A stretch of DNA of 64,000 nt from JAEUIE01 sp046350055 (lineage in GTDB: Bacteria > Planctomycetota > Planctomycetia > Gemmatales > HRBIN36), in contig JAXMBC010000001.1 in NCBI GenBank assembly GCA_046350055.1, positions 5,394,001 through 5,458,000 of the forward strand, read 5' to 3'. The notes beneath the pieces are model-generated. The model did not search any database and was not told the DNA's origin. It saw only the letters and a program-made list of their open reading frames with translations. Positions 41,971 through 50,976 of the stretch are shown here, in pieces (the stretch's first letter is position 1; every line of letters begins with the position of its first letter). The position numbers and the translations under genes are program-made.

Positions 41971-43461
41971 ATGCCTTACTTCCCCGACTTCGCCACCTTT
42001 GCCGATCTGGCTCGCAGCCATACCATGGTGCCCGTTTATCGCCAGTTACTGGGCGATACGTTAACCCCGGTCACCGCCTTCACCCAGATTGACGAAGGCC
42101 ACTGGTCCTTCCTCTTTGAAAGCGTGGTTGGTGGCGAAAAAATCGGCCGTTACAGCTTCGCCGGTACCGAACCGTTTCTCACCGTCGAAGCCTGGAACAA
42201 AAAACTACGCATCACGGAAGCGGGCAGGATCACCTTCGAAGGCGATGTTGCCGACCCGCTGCACTCTCTCGAGGAACTCGCGGAGAAATACCGGGCTCCC
42301 CGCGTGCCCGGCCTGCCCCGTTTCACCGGTGGTGCTGTCGGTTTTGCAGGCTACGACACTGTTCGCTATGCCGAGCATCTTCCGAACTGTCCGAAGGACG
42401 ATCGTCAACTTCCGGACCTGGCGTTCGGGTTCTACGACCGCATGATCATTTTCGATCACATTAACAAGACCTTGGCTGTAGTCGCCCACGCTCGGATCCA
42501 AGGAGGAGTCGATCTCCAGAAACTGTATGCGGAAACCTGCCAGCGCGTCGACGCCGTGGTTGAGCAACTGCAACGGCCCCTGGCCCGCATGCCGCTGACT
42601 GACGTCGTCGCCCAGGGGCAGGTGCAGAAACACTGGAAAAGCAATTTCCCTGCCGGCGGTTACCAGGCTGCTGTCACCAGGTGTCAGGAATATATCAAGG
42701 CCGGCGATGCCTTTCAGGTCGTGCTCAGTCAGCGCCTGGCCGCCCCGACAACCGCACTGCCATTCAACATTTACCGCACGCTGCGTGTTGTGAATCCCAG
42801 CCCGTTCATGTTCTTCGTCCGCACCAGTGATGTCACACTCATCGGCAGTTCGCCCGAAATCCTTGTCCGCGTCGAAGATGATGTACTCACTCTTCGCCCT
42901 CTCGCAGGCACCCGCCGCCGAGGCAAAACCGAAGACGAAGACCGCCGGCTGGGTGAAGAGCTTCTCGCCGATCCCAAGGAACGGGCTGAGCATGTGATGC
43001 TGGTCGACCTGGGACGCAACGATGTGGGACGCGTGGCACAGTTTGGAAGTGTGACACTGCCCGAATTGCTCACCGTGGAACGCTATAGCCACGTGATGCA
43101 CATCAGCAGCACCGTGCAGGGGAAACTGGCCAGCGATCAGACGGCCCTGGCTGCCCTGCGAGCAGCATTGCCTGCCGGCACGCTATCGGGAGCCCCCAAG
43201 GTGCGGGCCATGGAAATCATCGATGAGCTGGAATCCTGCAAGCGAGGCCCCTACGGCGGCGCCGTCGGCTACCTCGATTTCCGAGGCAACCTCGACACCT
43301 GTATCGCCTTGCGTACCATCGTGCTGCAAGGCAACATGGCGTATGTGCAAGCTGGCGCCGGCATAGTCTATGACAGCGTGCCGGAAGAGGAATATCAGGA
43401 AACGATGAACAAAGCCATGGGCCTGCTGCGGGCCATAGAAATGGCAGAACAGCAATTGTAA
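41971..43461 (+). CDS. trpE: Anthranilate synthase component I
   Basis: 496 aa. The N-terminal lid has VPVYRQLLGDTLTPVTAF and SFLFESVVGGEKIGRYSF (tryptophan-binding ESVxGGE-like region). The chorismate-binding half contains GDAFQVVLSQRL, LIGSSPEILVR, LAGTRRRGKTEDEDRRL, MLVDLGRNDVGRV and PAGTLSGAPKVRAMEIIDELE. It makes anthranilate from chorismate with the glutaminase TrpG, not encoded here. The stop is followed directly by a terminator. Confidence 0.96.
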   Translation: MPYFPDFATFADLARSHTMVPVYRQLLGDTLTPVTAFTQIDEGHWSFLFESVVGGEKIGRYSFAGTEPFLTVEAWNKKLRITEAGRITFEGDVADPLHSLEELAEKYRAPRVPGLPRFTGGAVGFAGYDTVRYAEHLPNCPKDDRQLPDLAFGFYDRMIIFDHINKTLAVVAHARIQGGVDLQKLYAETCQRVDAVVEQLQRPLARMPLTDVVAQGQVQKHWKSNFPAGGYQAAVTRCQEYIKAGDAFQVVLSQRLAAPTTALPFNIYRTLRVVNPSPFMFFVRTSDVTLIGSSPEILVRVEDDVLTLRPLAGTRRRGKTEDEDRRLGEELLADPKERAEHVMLVDLGRNDVGRVAQFGSVTLPELLTVERYSHVMHISSTVQGKLASDQTALAALRAALPAGTLSGAPKVRAMEIIDELESCKRGPYGGAVGYLDFRGNLDTCIALRTIVLQGNMAYVQAGAGIVYDSVPEEEYQETMNKAMGLLRAIEMAEQQL

Positions 43462-43496
43462 TATCACGAGGCGGGCAAGTAGCCCGCCTCGTGATA
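43462..43496. terminator. Bidirectional terminator after trpE
   Basis: A perfect 15-bp stem, TATCACGAGGCGGGC (43462-43476) and GCCCGCCTCGTGATA (43482-43496), with a 5-nt loop, starting at the base after the trpE stop. It also faces the 3' end of the convergent DUF1559 gene. Confidence 0.85.
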
Positions 43497-43510
43497 GTCG
43501 TGCTGTATGA

Positions 43511-44662
43511 CTATTCATCCAGTAGGGTCAAATCCGTCTTCTCCCCATCGCTGCGATGACAGAGTCGCTGGAACAGCGTCAATTCAATGCAGTACGGAGG
43601 ATAAGGACCGGTCCAGGGTACGGTCGGAGCAGGTGGACCATCGGGGAGCGGATAGATGTTCCAGTACTTCAGGAAGTAGTTGTAGACCTGGCAGACCCGG
43701 CGATCGTTGGGGATGTTGTAGCTCAGGCTGCGAACCGATCCATCACAGAAGAGGACATTAGTGCTGAAGGGATGGGCGGAGCCAAAGCGGTCCGTGGCGG
43801 TGTCCTTGCCGTCAGCTTCGTAGTCGCGTGCAGGTGAAAAGAGACCGGAACGCAGGGTATCTGCGATGTACCCCGCCACGTAGCCATCCGTATCGCCGAA
43901 CTGGGGCGTTTTCATGAAGTTGAACTTGTAGCGCTTTTCGCCTGCAAGAATTGTGTTGCCCAGACCATCGCTCACATCACGTACATGGATGAGTTCATCG
44001 ACAGTGGTACCAACCTGATTCTTCCAGAAGCGGCTCTTGACGAAGATGCCATTGCGGAAGGGGTTCTTCGGTTTCCCCAGGTCTTCATAGCCGGTGGCAT
44101 TGGCACAGGCAGAATGGTAGGTACCGTCTTCCAGATAATGACTGAAGCACCCCAGGTTGCCGGCATAGTCGTTCATCGCCCGCACACCGACTTCGGTCTT
44201 GATCGCTTCCGGCGGACGGCGGCTGGGGCAGAAGTACATGCTGATCGGTGTAGCTGCGATCTCCGCATCAGCTGCAAGGTCTACCCAGGTCGTGTAGTTG
44301 GGAACGAGTGAACCCTTTCGTAACCGCCAGAGATTGTCGTTCTCGATGTAGGGGAGAATCTGGTAGAGCCAGCCCCAGTCCTGATCCAGCTTGCTGTTCG
44401 GCAGGCCGTTAGCAGTGAGTGATCGTGGAAGCGGGTTGTCTCCACCACCCGTGGGAAAACGCTGACCATTGCTGGCCAGGTAGAGTTGCACAGCCTGACC
44501 AATTTGCTTCATGTTGGCAGTGCAGGTCAGGCGGTTGGCTGCTTCTCGCACCTTCTGGATCGCCGGCAGTAACATAGCCATCAGCAGTAAAATGATGGCA
44601 ATCACCACGAGCAATTCCACCAGTGTAAATCCAGCGCGGTGCCGCCGCATGCAAGCTGTCAT
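43511..44662 (-). CDS. DUF1559 protein with type IV pilin-like N terminus
   Basis: 383 aa. The N terminus RRHRAGFTLVELLVVIAIILLLMAML is a prepilin/pseudopilin cleavage site and helix, followed by LPAIQKVREAANRLTCTANMKQIGQA, the DUF1559 hallmark. The rest is the large DUF1559 domain, ending with AHPFSTNVLFCDGSVRSLSY. These genes are present in many copies in planctomycetes; the role is unknown. Alternative starts at the following Met residues are possible. Confidence 0.92.
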   Translation of the reverse strand: MTACMRRHRAGFTLVELLVVIAIILLLMAMLLPAIQKVREAANRLTCTANMKQIGQAVQLYLASNGQRFPTGGGDNPLPRSLTANGLPNSKLDQDWGWLYQILPYIENDNLWRLRKGSLVPNYTTWVDLAADAEIAATPISMYFCPSRRPPEAIKTEVGVRAMNDYAGNLGCFSHYLEDGTYHSACANATGYEDLGKPKNPFRNGIFVKSRFWKNQVGTTVDELIHVRDVSDGLGNTILAGEKRYKFNFMKTPQFGDTDGYVAGYIADTLRSGLFSPARDYEADGKDTATDRFGSAHPFSTNVLFCDGSVRSLSYNIPNDRRVCQVYNYFLKYWNIYPLPDGPPAPTVPWTGPYPPYCIELTLFQRLCHRSDGEKTDLTLLDE

Positions 44663-44806
44663 GACTGTTCCCTACCATGGGTGTGCGAGAAATACGCCAC
44701 AAGATGTGTGACTTTAGTTTGGCTTTTCCTTGTGCCAAAGCAAGCAGAATCATGTTAATTCTTGTGCACTATAAATGAGAAGAATGGTCTGCATTCTCAT
44801 CAATTA

Positions 44807-46291
44807 CTACTCGTTTGCCCAGCCTTGAGCCCGTGCCAGTGCTTTGTTCCAACCAGCCATGAACTGTTTCCGCTCAGCAGGTTTCATCATCGGCGTAAAC
44901 TGCCGGTCCACCTGCCACTGCCTGGCAATCTCGGCCTGTTTCTTCCAGTATCCCACCGCCAACCCTGCCAGGTATGCTGCTCCCAGGGCTGTGGTCTCTG
45001 CAATGCGAGGCCTGATGACTGGAACGTTGAGCAGGTCTGCCTGGAATTGCATCAACATGTTGTTCTGACACGCTCCACCATCCACTCGCAGTTCCTTGAG
45101 CTTGATGCCTGCATCGGCTTCCATCGCATGCAGAATATCAGCCACCTGGTAAGCAATGCTCTCCAGGGCAGCCCGGGCGATGTGTGCCTTGGTCGTACCC
45201 CGGGTGATGCCAGCCATGGTTCCACGAGCGTACTGATCCCAGTGCGGCGCCCCTAATCCTGCAAAGGCGGGCACCACGTAGACACCGCCAGTATCCTTCA
45301 CTTCGTTCGCCAGTGTTTCCACTTCGCTGCTGGTGCGAATGATCCCCAGACCATCTCGCAGCCACTGCACCACTGCTCCGGCAATAAACACGCTACCTTC
45401 CAGGGCATACTCCAGCTTCTTGCCCACTTTCCACGCGATGGTGGTCAGCAACTGGTTCTTCGAAGGTACCAGCTTGTCACCGGTGTGCATCAGCATGAAG
45501 CAGCCTGTGCCGTAAGTGTTCTTCACCATGCCCGGCTTCGTGCACACCTGGCCAAAGAGTGCAGCCTGCTGATCACCCGCGATCCCGGCAATGGGAATGC
45601 TCGGCGAGAAGAAGTTGGCATTCCCATATATCTCACTGGAAGACCGTACTTCAGGCAACAACTTGGGCGAGATGCCAAAGAGCTTGAGTAGCTCTTCGTC
45701 CCATTCGCCCGTCTTGATGTTGAGAAGCATGGTGCGTGAGGCATTGCTAACATCGGTGACGTGACACTTGCCACCTGTCAGGTTCCAGACCAGCCAGCTA
45801 TCCACGGTGCCAAAGGCCAGTTCCCCCGCCCTGGCCCGTGCCTTGGCTCCTGGAACGTTGTTCAGAATCCAGTACAGCTTGGTCGCGCTGAAGTAGGCGT
45901 CCACCACCAGCCCCGTCTTCTTGCGAATCAGGTTGGCATGACCCTTCGTCTTCAGTTGATCGCAAAACGGTGCAGTACGGCGGTCCTGCCACACAATCGC
46001 GTTGTAGATTGGTTCCCCAGTCCGGCGATCCCACACCAGCGTCGTCTCGCGCTGATTGGTAATCCCAATCGCTGCAACATCACCAGGCGAAACACCAGCT
46101 CGCGAGATGGCTTCCATCGCCACGCTCGATTGTGTCTCCCACAGATCCTGCGGATTATGCTCTACCCAACCCGGCTCCGGGTACAACTGCGGAAACTCCC
46201 GCTGTGCCATGCTGACGGCATTCCCTGCATGGTCGAAGAGAATGGCACGCGAACTCGTGGTGCCTTGATCAAGAGCAAGAATGAAAGACAT
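44807..46291 (-). CDS. glpK: Glycerol kinase
   Basis: 494 aa from the ATG at 46291 (MSFILALDQGTTSSRAILFD). Other FGGY motifs: GITNQRETTLVWDRRTG, GTVDSWLVWNLTGG, IAGDQQAALFGQ, and GLGAPHWDQYARG followed by ELRVDGGACQNNMLMQFQAD. It phosphorylates glycerol to glycerol 3-phosphate. glpF lies upstream on the same strand, 82 bp away, forming a glycerol uptake operon. No glpD is in the window. Confidence 0.97.
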   Translation of the reverse strand: MSFILALDQGTTSSRAILFDHAGNAVSMAQREFPQLYPEPGWVEHNPQDLWETQSSVAMEAISRAGVSPGDVAAIGITNQRETTLVWDRRTGEPIYNAIVWQDRRTAPFCDQLKTKGHANLIRKKTGLVVDAYFSATKLYWILNNVPGAKARARAGELAFGTVDSWLVWNLTGGKCHVTDVSNASRTMLLNIKTGEWDEELLKLFGISPKLLPEVRSSSEIYGNANFFSPSIPIAGIAGDQQAALFGQVCTKPGMVKNTYGTGCFMLMHTGDKLVPSKNQLLTTIAWKVGKKLEYALEGSVFIAGAVVQWLRDGLGIIRTSSEVETLANEVKDTGGVYVVPAFAGLGAPHWDQYARGTMAGITRGTTKAHIARAALESIAYQVADILHAMEADAGIKLKELRVDGGACQNNMLMQFQADLLNVPVIRPRIAETTALGAAYLAGLAVGYWKKQAEIARQWQVDRQFTPMMKPAERKQFMAGWNKALARAQGWANE

Positions 46292-46373
46292 GGAGAGACC
46301 CAATCTGAATGTGAACCTTCAGCAACTCTAAGTAGGAAGCGAGCCCCCTGTCGAGCCGTAGATCGCGCGAATA

Positions 46374-47114
46374 CTACTTCACCGCTGGCCACTGTGCCGC
46401 GTACAACAATGCCCCCAGCACCCCACCTACCAGGGGTCCCACGACGGGAATCCACGCATACCCCCAGTCCGAATGCGTTTTCCCTGGAATGGGCAGAATG
46501 AAGTGAGCAATCCGAGGCCCGAGGTCACGAGCAGGGTTGATTGCATACCCTGTAGCCCCGCCAAGAGAGAGGCCAATGCTCCATACCAGAATGCCCACGA
46601 GAAAGGGGGCAAAGGCTTTGTCCCACCCACCAGCCTTGGTGAGATTCTCCGGCCCCGTGATAGCAAGAATTCCCAGCACCAGCACGAAGGTGCCGATGAT
46701 CTCGGTCATCAAATTGGACAGCGGATGGCGAATCGCCGGCGCGGTACAGAACACCGATCGTTTGGCTTCCGCATCATGCGTAGCACCCCAATGGGGAAAG
46801 TAGGTGATCCACACCAGAATCCCGCCCACAATGCCTCCCAGCATCTGCCCGCCCAGGTACTGTGGCAGCAGGTTGGGATCGGGAAACTTGCCAATCGCCA
46901 GCAGTCCCACCGTCACGGCCGGGTTGAGATGCGCACCACTGATCGCATTCACCGCATAGGCTGCGATGGCCACGGCAAACCCCCAGCCTGCCGTAATCAC
47001 GATCCAACCGCTGTTGTTGCCTTTCGATTTCGCCAGTACCACATTGGCCACTACACCATCACCCAGCAGCACTAGCAGCGTGGTGCCGAGAAACTCCGCC
47101 ATGAAATGAGACAT
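46374..47114 (-). CDS. glpF: Glycerol uptake facilitator (aquaglyceroporin)
   Basis: 246 aa with six membrane helices and both pore motifs, SGAHLNPAVTVG and GYAINPARDLGPR. The Asp after the second NPAR is typical of glycerol-conducting members. First gene of glpFK. The start at 47114 (MSHFMAEFLG) is uncertain because an in-frame ATG at 47102 is equally good. Confidence 0.93.
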   Translation of the reverse strand: MSHFMAEFLGTTLLVLLGDGVVANVVLAKSKGNNSGWIVITAGWGFAVAIAAYAVNAISGAHLNPAVTVGLLAIGKFPDPNLLPQYLGGQMLGGIVGGILVWITYFPHWGATHDAEAKRSVFCTAPAIRHPLSNLMTEIIGTFVLVLGILAITGPENLTKAGGWDKAFAPFLVGILVWSIGLSLGGATGYAINPARDLGPRIAHFILPIPGKTHSDWGYAWIPVVGPLVGGVLGALLYAAQWPAVK

Positions 47115-47241
47115 AGGATGTTCCGAGGGAGAGATGGCACGCAGCTTAGCATGCCACTCCGGCTAACGCCAGCAGGCAAATGCAAGAAGTGGGGCAGGAT
47201 TGCGATTGGAATCAACCCACCGAATACGGTACAAGCTACCC

Positions 47242-48183
47242 ATGCAGACCATCCTCCTCACCGGTGCAGCGGGTTACCTGGGCCAATCTCTTCTCAGAAG
47301 CCTCGCGCATCAACAGGGCACGCTGCACGGCACTTATCGCACCAGGCACCCTGTTGCATCAGAAGGTCTTTGCCACTGGCATCCGCTTGACCTTCGCGAC
47401 CCTGCAGCGACGTCTGCGTTGATCCGGCACATTCAACCGACGCACATTTACCATCTCGCCGGCAACATCCGCTCCGGGCGATTGCTTCATGATGGCATCG
47501 ATACCACCTGGCTCGATAATCTCCATGCCACGCTGCATCTGTATGATGCATGCCTGCAACTTCCGCATCGCACCCGTATCCTGTTCGTTAGCAGCGGGGC
47601 CATCTACGGCCAGCAGCCTGGGCTGATCACGGAGCACACCCCGCTGGCACCTCTCAGCCCCTATGCCGCGAGCAAAGCTGCCGCTGATCTCGCCAGCTTT
47701 CAATATTCGCACGGGCAAAGCCTGCCGATCATTCGGGCCAGGCTTTTCAACTACCTGGGCCCCGGGTTGAGCAGTGAAACCGCCCTGGGCCGTTTTGTTC
47801 ACGAACTCGTCCGTCTGGAACGAAGCAACACGCAGCCTGCGGTACTTACCGTTGGTTCCCTGGCTGCCGAACGTGATTTCCTGCACATCAGTGATGTCGT
47901 CTCGGCACTCACGCTGCTCATGGAACAAGGCAAGCCTGGTGAAGCCTGCAACATCGCTTCCGGGACAAGTCGCACTATGCGCTGGTATCTCAATCAACTA
48001 CTCGCCTGTTGCCGGATACCCATCGCAGTGGAGGAGCGACCACTCAACCGAGCGGAAGCAGTAACCCTGCAAGTGAGCAACGCCAGACTTCAGCAACTCG
48101 GCTGGAAGCCACGCATGCCGATCGAACAGGGACTCAAAGAAATGATGGAGTACGCCCGGGCTCAGACCGAGACAGCAGGTTGA
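47242..48183 (+). CDS. NAD-dependent epimerase/dehydratase
   Basis: 313 aa from the ATG at 47242 (MQTILLTGAAGYLGQSLL). Extended SDR: glycine motif TGAAGYLG, VSSGAIYGQ with the catalytic Ser, and SPYAASKAAADL (Y-x3-K). The substrate is probably a nucleotide sugar. The 3' end overlaps the convergent larE gene by 22 bp. Confidence 0.87.
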   Translation: MQTILLTGAAGYLGQSLLRSLAHQQGTLHGTYRTRHPVASEGLCHWHPLDLRDPAATSALIRHIQPTHIYHLAGNIRSGRLLHDGIDTTWLDNLHATLHLYDACLQLPHRTRILFVSSGAIYGQQPGLITEHTPLAPLSPYAASKAAADLASFQYSHGQSLPIIRARLFNYLGPGLSSETALGRFVHELVRLERSNTQPAVLTVGSLAAERDFLHISDVVSALTLLMEQGKPGEACNIASGTSRTMRWYLNQLLACCRIPIAVEERPLNRAEAVTLQVSNARLQQLGWKPRMPIEQGLKEMMEYARAQTETAG

Positions 48184-49010
48184 AAGCGTCGCCTGGTCTC
48201 CAGTGGGATCAGCTCATTCATGCTGCCACTGCGAAAGCCCAGAAGGTCCAGCGTCACAAAGCGGAATCCGAGGCTGAGAAACTTGTCGGTCAACGCCTGC
48301 CGCTGGGCGGGCTCACAGAGTGGAGCCATCTCCTCCGGCCTGATTTCAATACGGGCCAGTTCCCCTTCATGCAGCCTGACCCGAAACTCGCGAAGGCCCA
48401 GTCCACGCAGATAGGCCTCTGCTGCCTCGATGCGTTTCGTTCGCTCCGGCGTCACGGCCAGTCCCGGCACCAGGCGACTCGAAAGACAGGGCGAGGCTGG
48501 CTTGTCCCAGATGGGTAACTTCCACTCCCGGGCTAGTTCACGTACATCAGCCTTGGTGAAGCCCGCTTCCTGCAGCGGATGGCGCACGGCATGCTCCTTC
48601 GCCGCCATCAACCCTGGCCGGTAATCCCCCTGATCATCGAGGTTAGCCCCACTGACGATGTATTTGACCTGCAACACCGGGGCCTGCTGGACGATTTGCT
48701 CGTACAACTCCGTCTTGCAGTGGTAACAGCGACTGCCATCGTTCTGCAGGTATGCCGCGTTGCTGAACTCTTCGGTGCGGATGATGACATGGCGGATGCC
48801 AATCTGCCGGGCAATGCGACTCGCATCATCCCGTTCCTGTTGTGCCACGCTGGGGCTGTGGGCTGTCACTGCCACGGCAGCCTCGCCCAATGCCAAGTAC
48901 GCTGCCTTCGCAACGACGGCACTATCCACGCCCCCACTGAACGCGACTGCGACGGACTCCATGGATCGGAGAATGGAAATCAGTTTCTCTTGCCTGGGTG
49001 CAATCGACAT
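48162..49010 (-). CDS. larE: LarE-type ATP-dependent sulfur transferase
   Basis: 282 aa. N-terminal PP-loop VAVAFSGGVDSAVVAKAAYL, then SRCYHCKTELYEQI, and WDKPASPCLSSRLVPG with the Cys that serves as the sacrificial sulfur donor in LarE. In lactate racemase systems it makes the nickel-pincer cofactor with LarB and LarC, which are not here. A stand-alone larE may serve another sulfur-transfer task. It diverges from the TGA-containing gene. Confidence 0.85.
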   Translation of the reverse strand: MSIAPRQEKLISILRSMESVAVAFSGGVDSAVVAKAAYLALGEAAVAVTAHSPSVAQQERDDASRIARQIGIRHVIIRTEEFSNAAYLQNDGSRCYHCKTELYEQIVQQAPVLQVKYIVSGANLDDQGDYRPGLMAAKEHAVRHPLQEAGFTKADVRELAREWKLPIWDKPASPCLSSRLVPGLAVTPERTKRIEAAEAYLRGLGLREFRVRLHEGELARIEIRPEEMAPLCEPAQRQALTDKFLSLGFRFVTLDLLGFRSGSMNELIPLETRRRFQPAVSV

Positions 49011-49146
49011 GACGATATTGTATGAGGGTGTATCAGGCTGAAAGTGACCTTAGATGCACCTTCCAGACGAAACCTGTGAAGCCGAACGTTGTTTCATGAC
49101 GTAGTACAACCATGGGTGTGGTCGTTTCTTTTTCAAGGAGAATCGC

Positions 49147-49710
49147 ATGATTCGTGGATGTGGAGCCTGCCTGCTGGCGCTGCTCGGTGCAGCCCTGGTG
49201 TGGGCAGGTGATCTGAAGTCGGGCCCGCAGCCCGGCAAGGGTGTAGCATCGTTCTACCCCTATAACGTCTTTAATGCCGATTCGCCTGGGCGCAACGGCA
49301 AGGAAAACTGCCTGGTCTGACAGTTCGGCGGCAAACCTGTCGCTCTCGTCTTCGCTCGCGAGACGAACGACGCCTTGGCCGGTCTGGTCAAGAAGTTGGA
49401 CGCCGAAGTTGCCAAAGCAGGTAAAGGGAAGCTCTGTGCCGCAGTCATCTTCCTCTCGGATGATGACGACATGAAGGACAAGATTGCCAAATTCAAGGAA
49501 GCTAACGGGCTGAAGCATGTCAGCCTGGCACTGGATGGAAGCAAGGGCCCGGAGAGTTACAAGATTGCCAAAGAGGCGGATGTCACTGCCCTGCTCTACC
49601 ATAAGAAGAAGGTCAAGGCGAACCACGCGTTCGAGAAGTTTGCTGCAACGAATATCGAGGCGATCCTGAGCGATCTCGCCAAGATGCAAACCCCGGAAGA
49701 GAAGAAGTAG
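49147..49710 (+). CDS. Candidate exported thioredoxin-like selenoprotein (in-frame TGA)
   Basis: The frame from the ATG at 49147 (AGGAG 8 bases upstream) runs 187 codons to TAG at 49710 if the single TGA at 49318-49320 is read through. Codons 1-20 encode a signal peptide (GACLLALLGAALVWAG). Then DSPGRNGKENCLV is followed by the TGA and QFGGKPVALVFARE. That gives C55-x-x-[TGA]58, placing the TGA at the second redox position of a CxxC motif in a thioredoxin/peroxiredoxin-like fold; the downstream part has LCAAVIFLSDDD and EADVTALLYHKKKV. Homologous-looking sequence continues without any frameshift. A terminator follows. Alternatives: a nonsense mutation or a sequencing error. Confidence 0.75.
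49318..49320 (+). other. In-frame TGA, candidate selenocysteine codon
   Basis: Codon 58 of the thioredoxin-like gene, three codons after TGC (Cys55): TGC CTG GTC TGA. The upstream and downstream parts share one frame, codon usage and gene boundaries. Selenocysteine replaces the second Cys in many bacterial CxxU redox proteins. Confidence 0.65.
49346..49366 (+). promoter_or_regulatory. Possible SECIS stem-loop
   Basis: TCGTCT (49346-49351) and AGACGA (49361-49366) form a 6-bp stem around a 9-nt loop, TCGCTCGCG, whose first G is about 34 nt after the TGA. That is within the range known for bacterial SECIS loops, but the loop G is at position three rather than one or two, so this is only a candidate. 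Confidence 0.3.
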
Positions 49711-49742
49711 ACTTCTCATCCAGACTGACCACACCCCCATCT

Positions 49743-49765
49743 CACCGCTGAACGGTTCAGCGGTG
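49743..49765 (+). terminator. Intrinsic terminator after the TGA-containing gene
   Basis: CACCGCTGAA and TTCAGCGGTG form a 10-bp stem with a 3-nt loop, followed by TTTTTCG. A standard intrinsic terminator, 32 bp after the stop, supporting a single transcription unit. Confidence 0.9.
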
Positions 49766-49850
49766 TTTTTCGTTTCCATCTGGCACAAAGAGTGTTGACA
49801 GCAGGTAAGCGTGTGTAGAATGCTCTGACTTAACCTGAACGAGTCGATAC

Positions 49851-50450
49851 ATGAAAGACTCACCTCCACCGCCTGCCGTCTCTCCGCCTGCTCCCGTGCA
49901 AGCACGCAACGCCAGCACCGTTCGGCTGTTCCTGGCAGCAGGCTTCCTTGCTGCAGCTGCCATCGTTCTCTACTTCATCCTCCGGCACGGACCGGCAGCA
50001 CCCGCTCCGCTGAAAGCGGCAGGTGCCGAGTACTGGCTCACCGTCACTTCGGCGGAAGTCTCCGCCAAAACCGGGAAGGGCAAAGCCTGGGATGTGGACA
50101 ACTCGGGTCCCGATGTCTTCTACGAAATCTGGTGGCAAGGCAACCGTGTCTACAAGAGCAGCACCTGCACCGACACGCTCATCGCCAAGTGGGATACGCA
50201 GGAGATCGACGTCACCAGAATCCTTCGCACCCATCGGCTTGAAGCTTCCAAAGCAGGTGCCATCGTCAAGCTGGGGGAACAGAACATGGTCACCATCAAG
50301 CTGTACGACAGCGATGTTACCGTCAATGATCTCATCGAAGAGTTCCAGGTGGACCTCAGCGCCCTCAAGACTGGTGTCAACACTCTCGGCCCCGGCCCCA
50401 GCAAACAATGCCTCAAGCTGAGCCTGGTGATGGCTCCCGTGGAGGAGTGA
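49851..50450 (+). CDS. Hypothetical single-pass membrane protein
   Basis: 199 aa. A Pro/Ala-rich cytoplasmic start, one membrane helix (LFLAAGFLAAAAIVLYFIL), then a beta-rich C-terminal domain starting near EYWLTVTSAEVSAKT and containing WDVDNSGPDVFYEIWW and MVTIKLYDSDVTVNDLIEE. The last part looks like a C2-like sandwich (inference). The 3' end overlaps the convergent PqiA-like gene by 38 bp. Confidence 0.6.
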   Translation: MKDSPPPPAVSPPAPVQARNASTVRLFLAAGFLAAAAIVLYFILRHGPAAPAPLKAAGAEYWLTVTSAEVSAKTGKGKAWDVDNSGPDVFYEIWWQGNRVYKSSTCTDTLIAKWDTQEIDVTRILRTHRLEASKAGAIVKLGEQNMVTIKLYDSDVTVNDLIEEFQVDLSALKTGVNTLGPGPSKQCLKLSLVMAPVEE

Positions 50451-50976
50451 GCAGGTTCTCCCTGGCCTGGTGAATGTCACGACTCAGGAGAAACGTTACG
50501 ACAAAGGTAATGAGGATGGACAAGGCAAAGCAGTAGAGCCCATAGTTCAGTGTCACAGTGAACTTCCCAGGCAGCGCTTTGATGGTGAGCAGCAGTATCG
50601 CCAGCACCATCACATCGAGCATCGAATACTTGCTGACCTTGTCGATGAATGCCATCACCCTGGGCTTGCGCGTGTGATCCTTTTCGTACACCAGCCAGAC
50701 CAGCAGCAGCAGCTTACCGAGGGGAAACAGGATTGAAAAACCACCAATGAGCAAAGCGATGAACCATTCGCCATGCTCATAGAGTTTGATGACACCCTTG
50801 GCTACCGAGAGCTCCTGCCGTTCGGGCTTCAGATTCTTGTCGAACCTGGCTGCCATGTTCAGCAGTTTGTTGTCCCTGGGTGGTTCTATAGTCATGCACG
50901 GGTAGAAGAGTCCCACCACGAGCAGCATGGCTGACAAAGCAATCGCGGTGTAATGGAAAAGACTGCGGTTTGTCAT
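50413..50976 (-). CDS. PqiA-like integral membrane protein
   Basis: 187 aa from the ATG at 50976 (the frame is open to 51012). Four hydrophobic helices; family features include VGLFYPCMTIEP, IALLIGGFSILFPLGKLLLLVWL and KVSKYSMLDVMVLAILL. PqiA proteins are envelope components linked to lipid transport; this is a single-unit version. Its 3' end overlaps the previous gene's end. Confidence 0.8.
   Translation of the reverse strand: MTNRSLFHYTAIALSAMLLVVGLFYPCMTIEPPRDNKLLNMAARFDKNLKPERQELSVAKGVIKLYEHGEWFIALLIGGFSILFPLGKLLLLVWLVYEKDHTRKPRVMAFIDKVSKYSMLDVMVLAILLLTIKALPGKFTVTLNYGLYCFALSILITFVVTFLLSRDIHQARENLLTPPREPSPGSA

Noticed and set aside
42205..43101. 298-codon minus-strand frame opposite trpE
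   Set aside because: Antisense artefact within a well-supported gene.
47133..47155. Hairpin GGCACGC...GCATGCC upstream of glpF resembling one repeat end
   Set aside because: The stem has a mismatch, the loop differs, and there is no second end or GTAG terminus.
49147..49320. Reading the TGA-containing gene as two separate genes or a pseudogene
   Set aside because: The second part lacks a ribosome site and signal peptide, the frame is unbroken otherwise, and the TGA is exactly at a CxxC position; kept as an alternative but not preferred.
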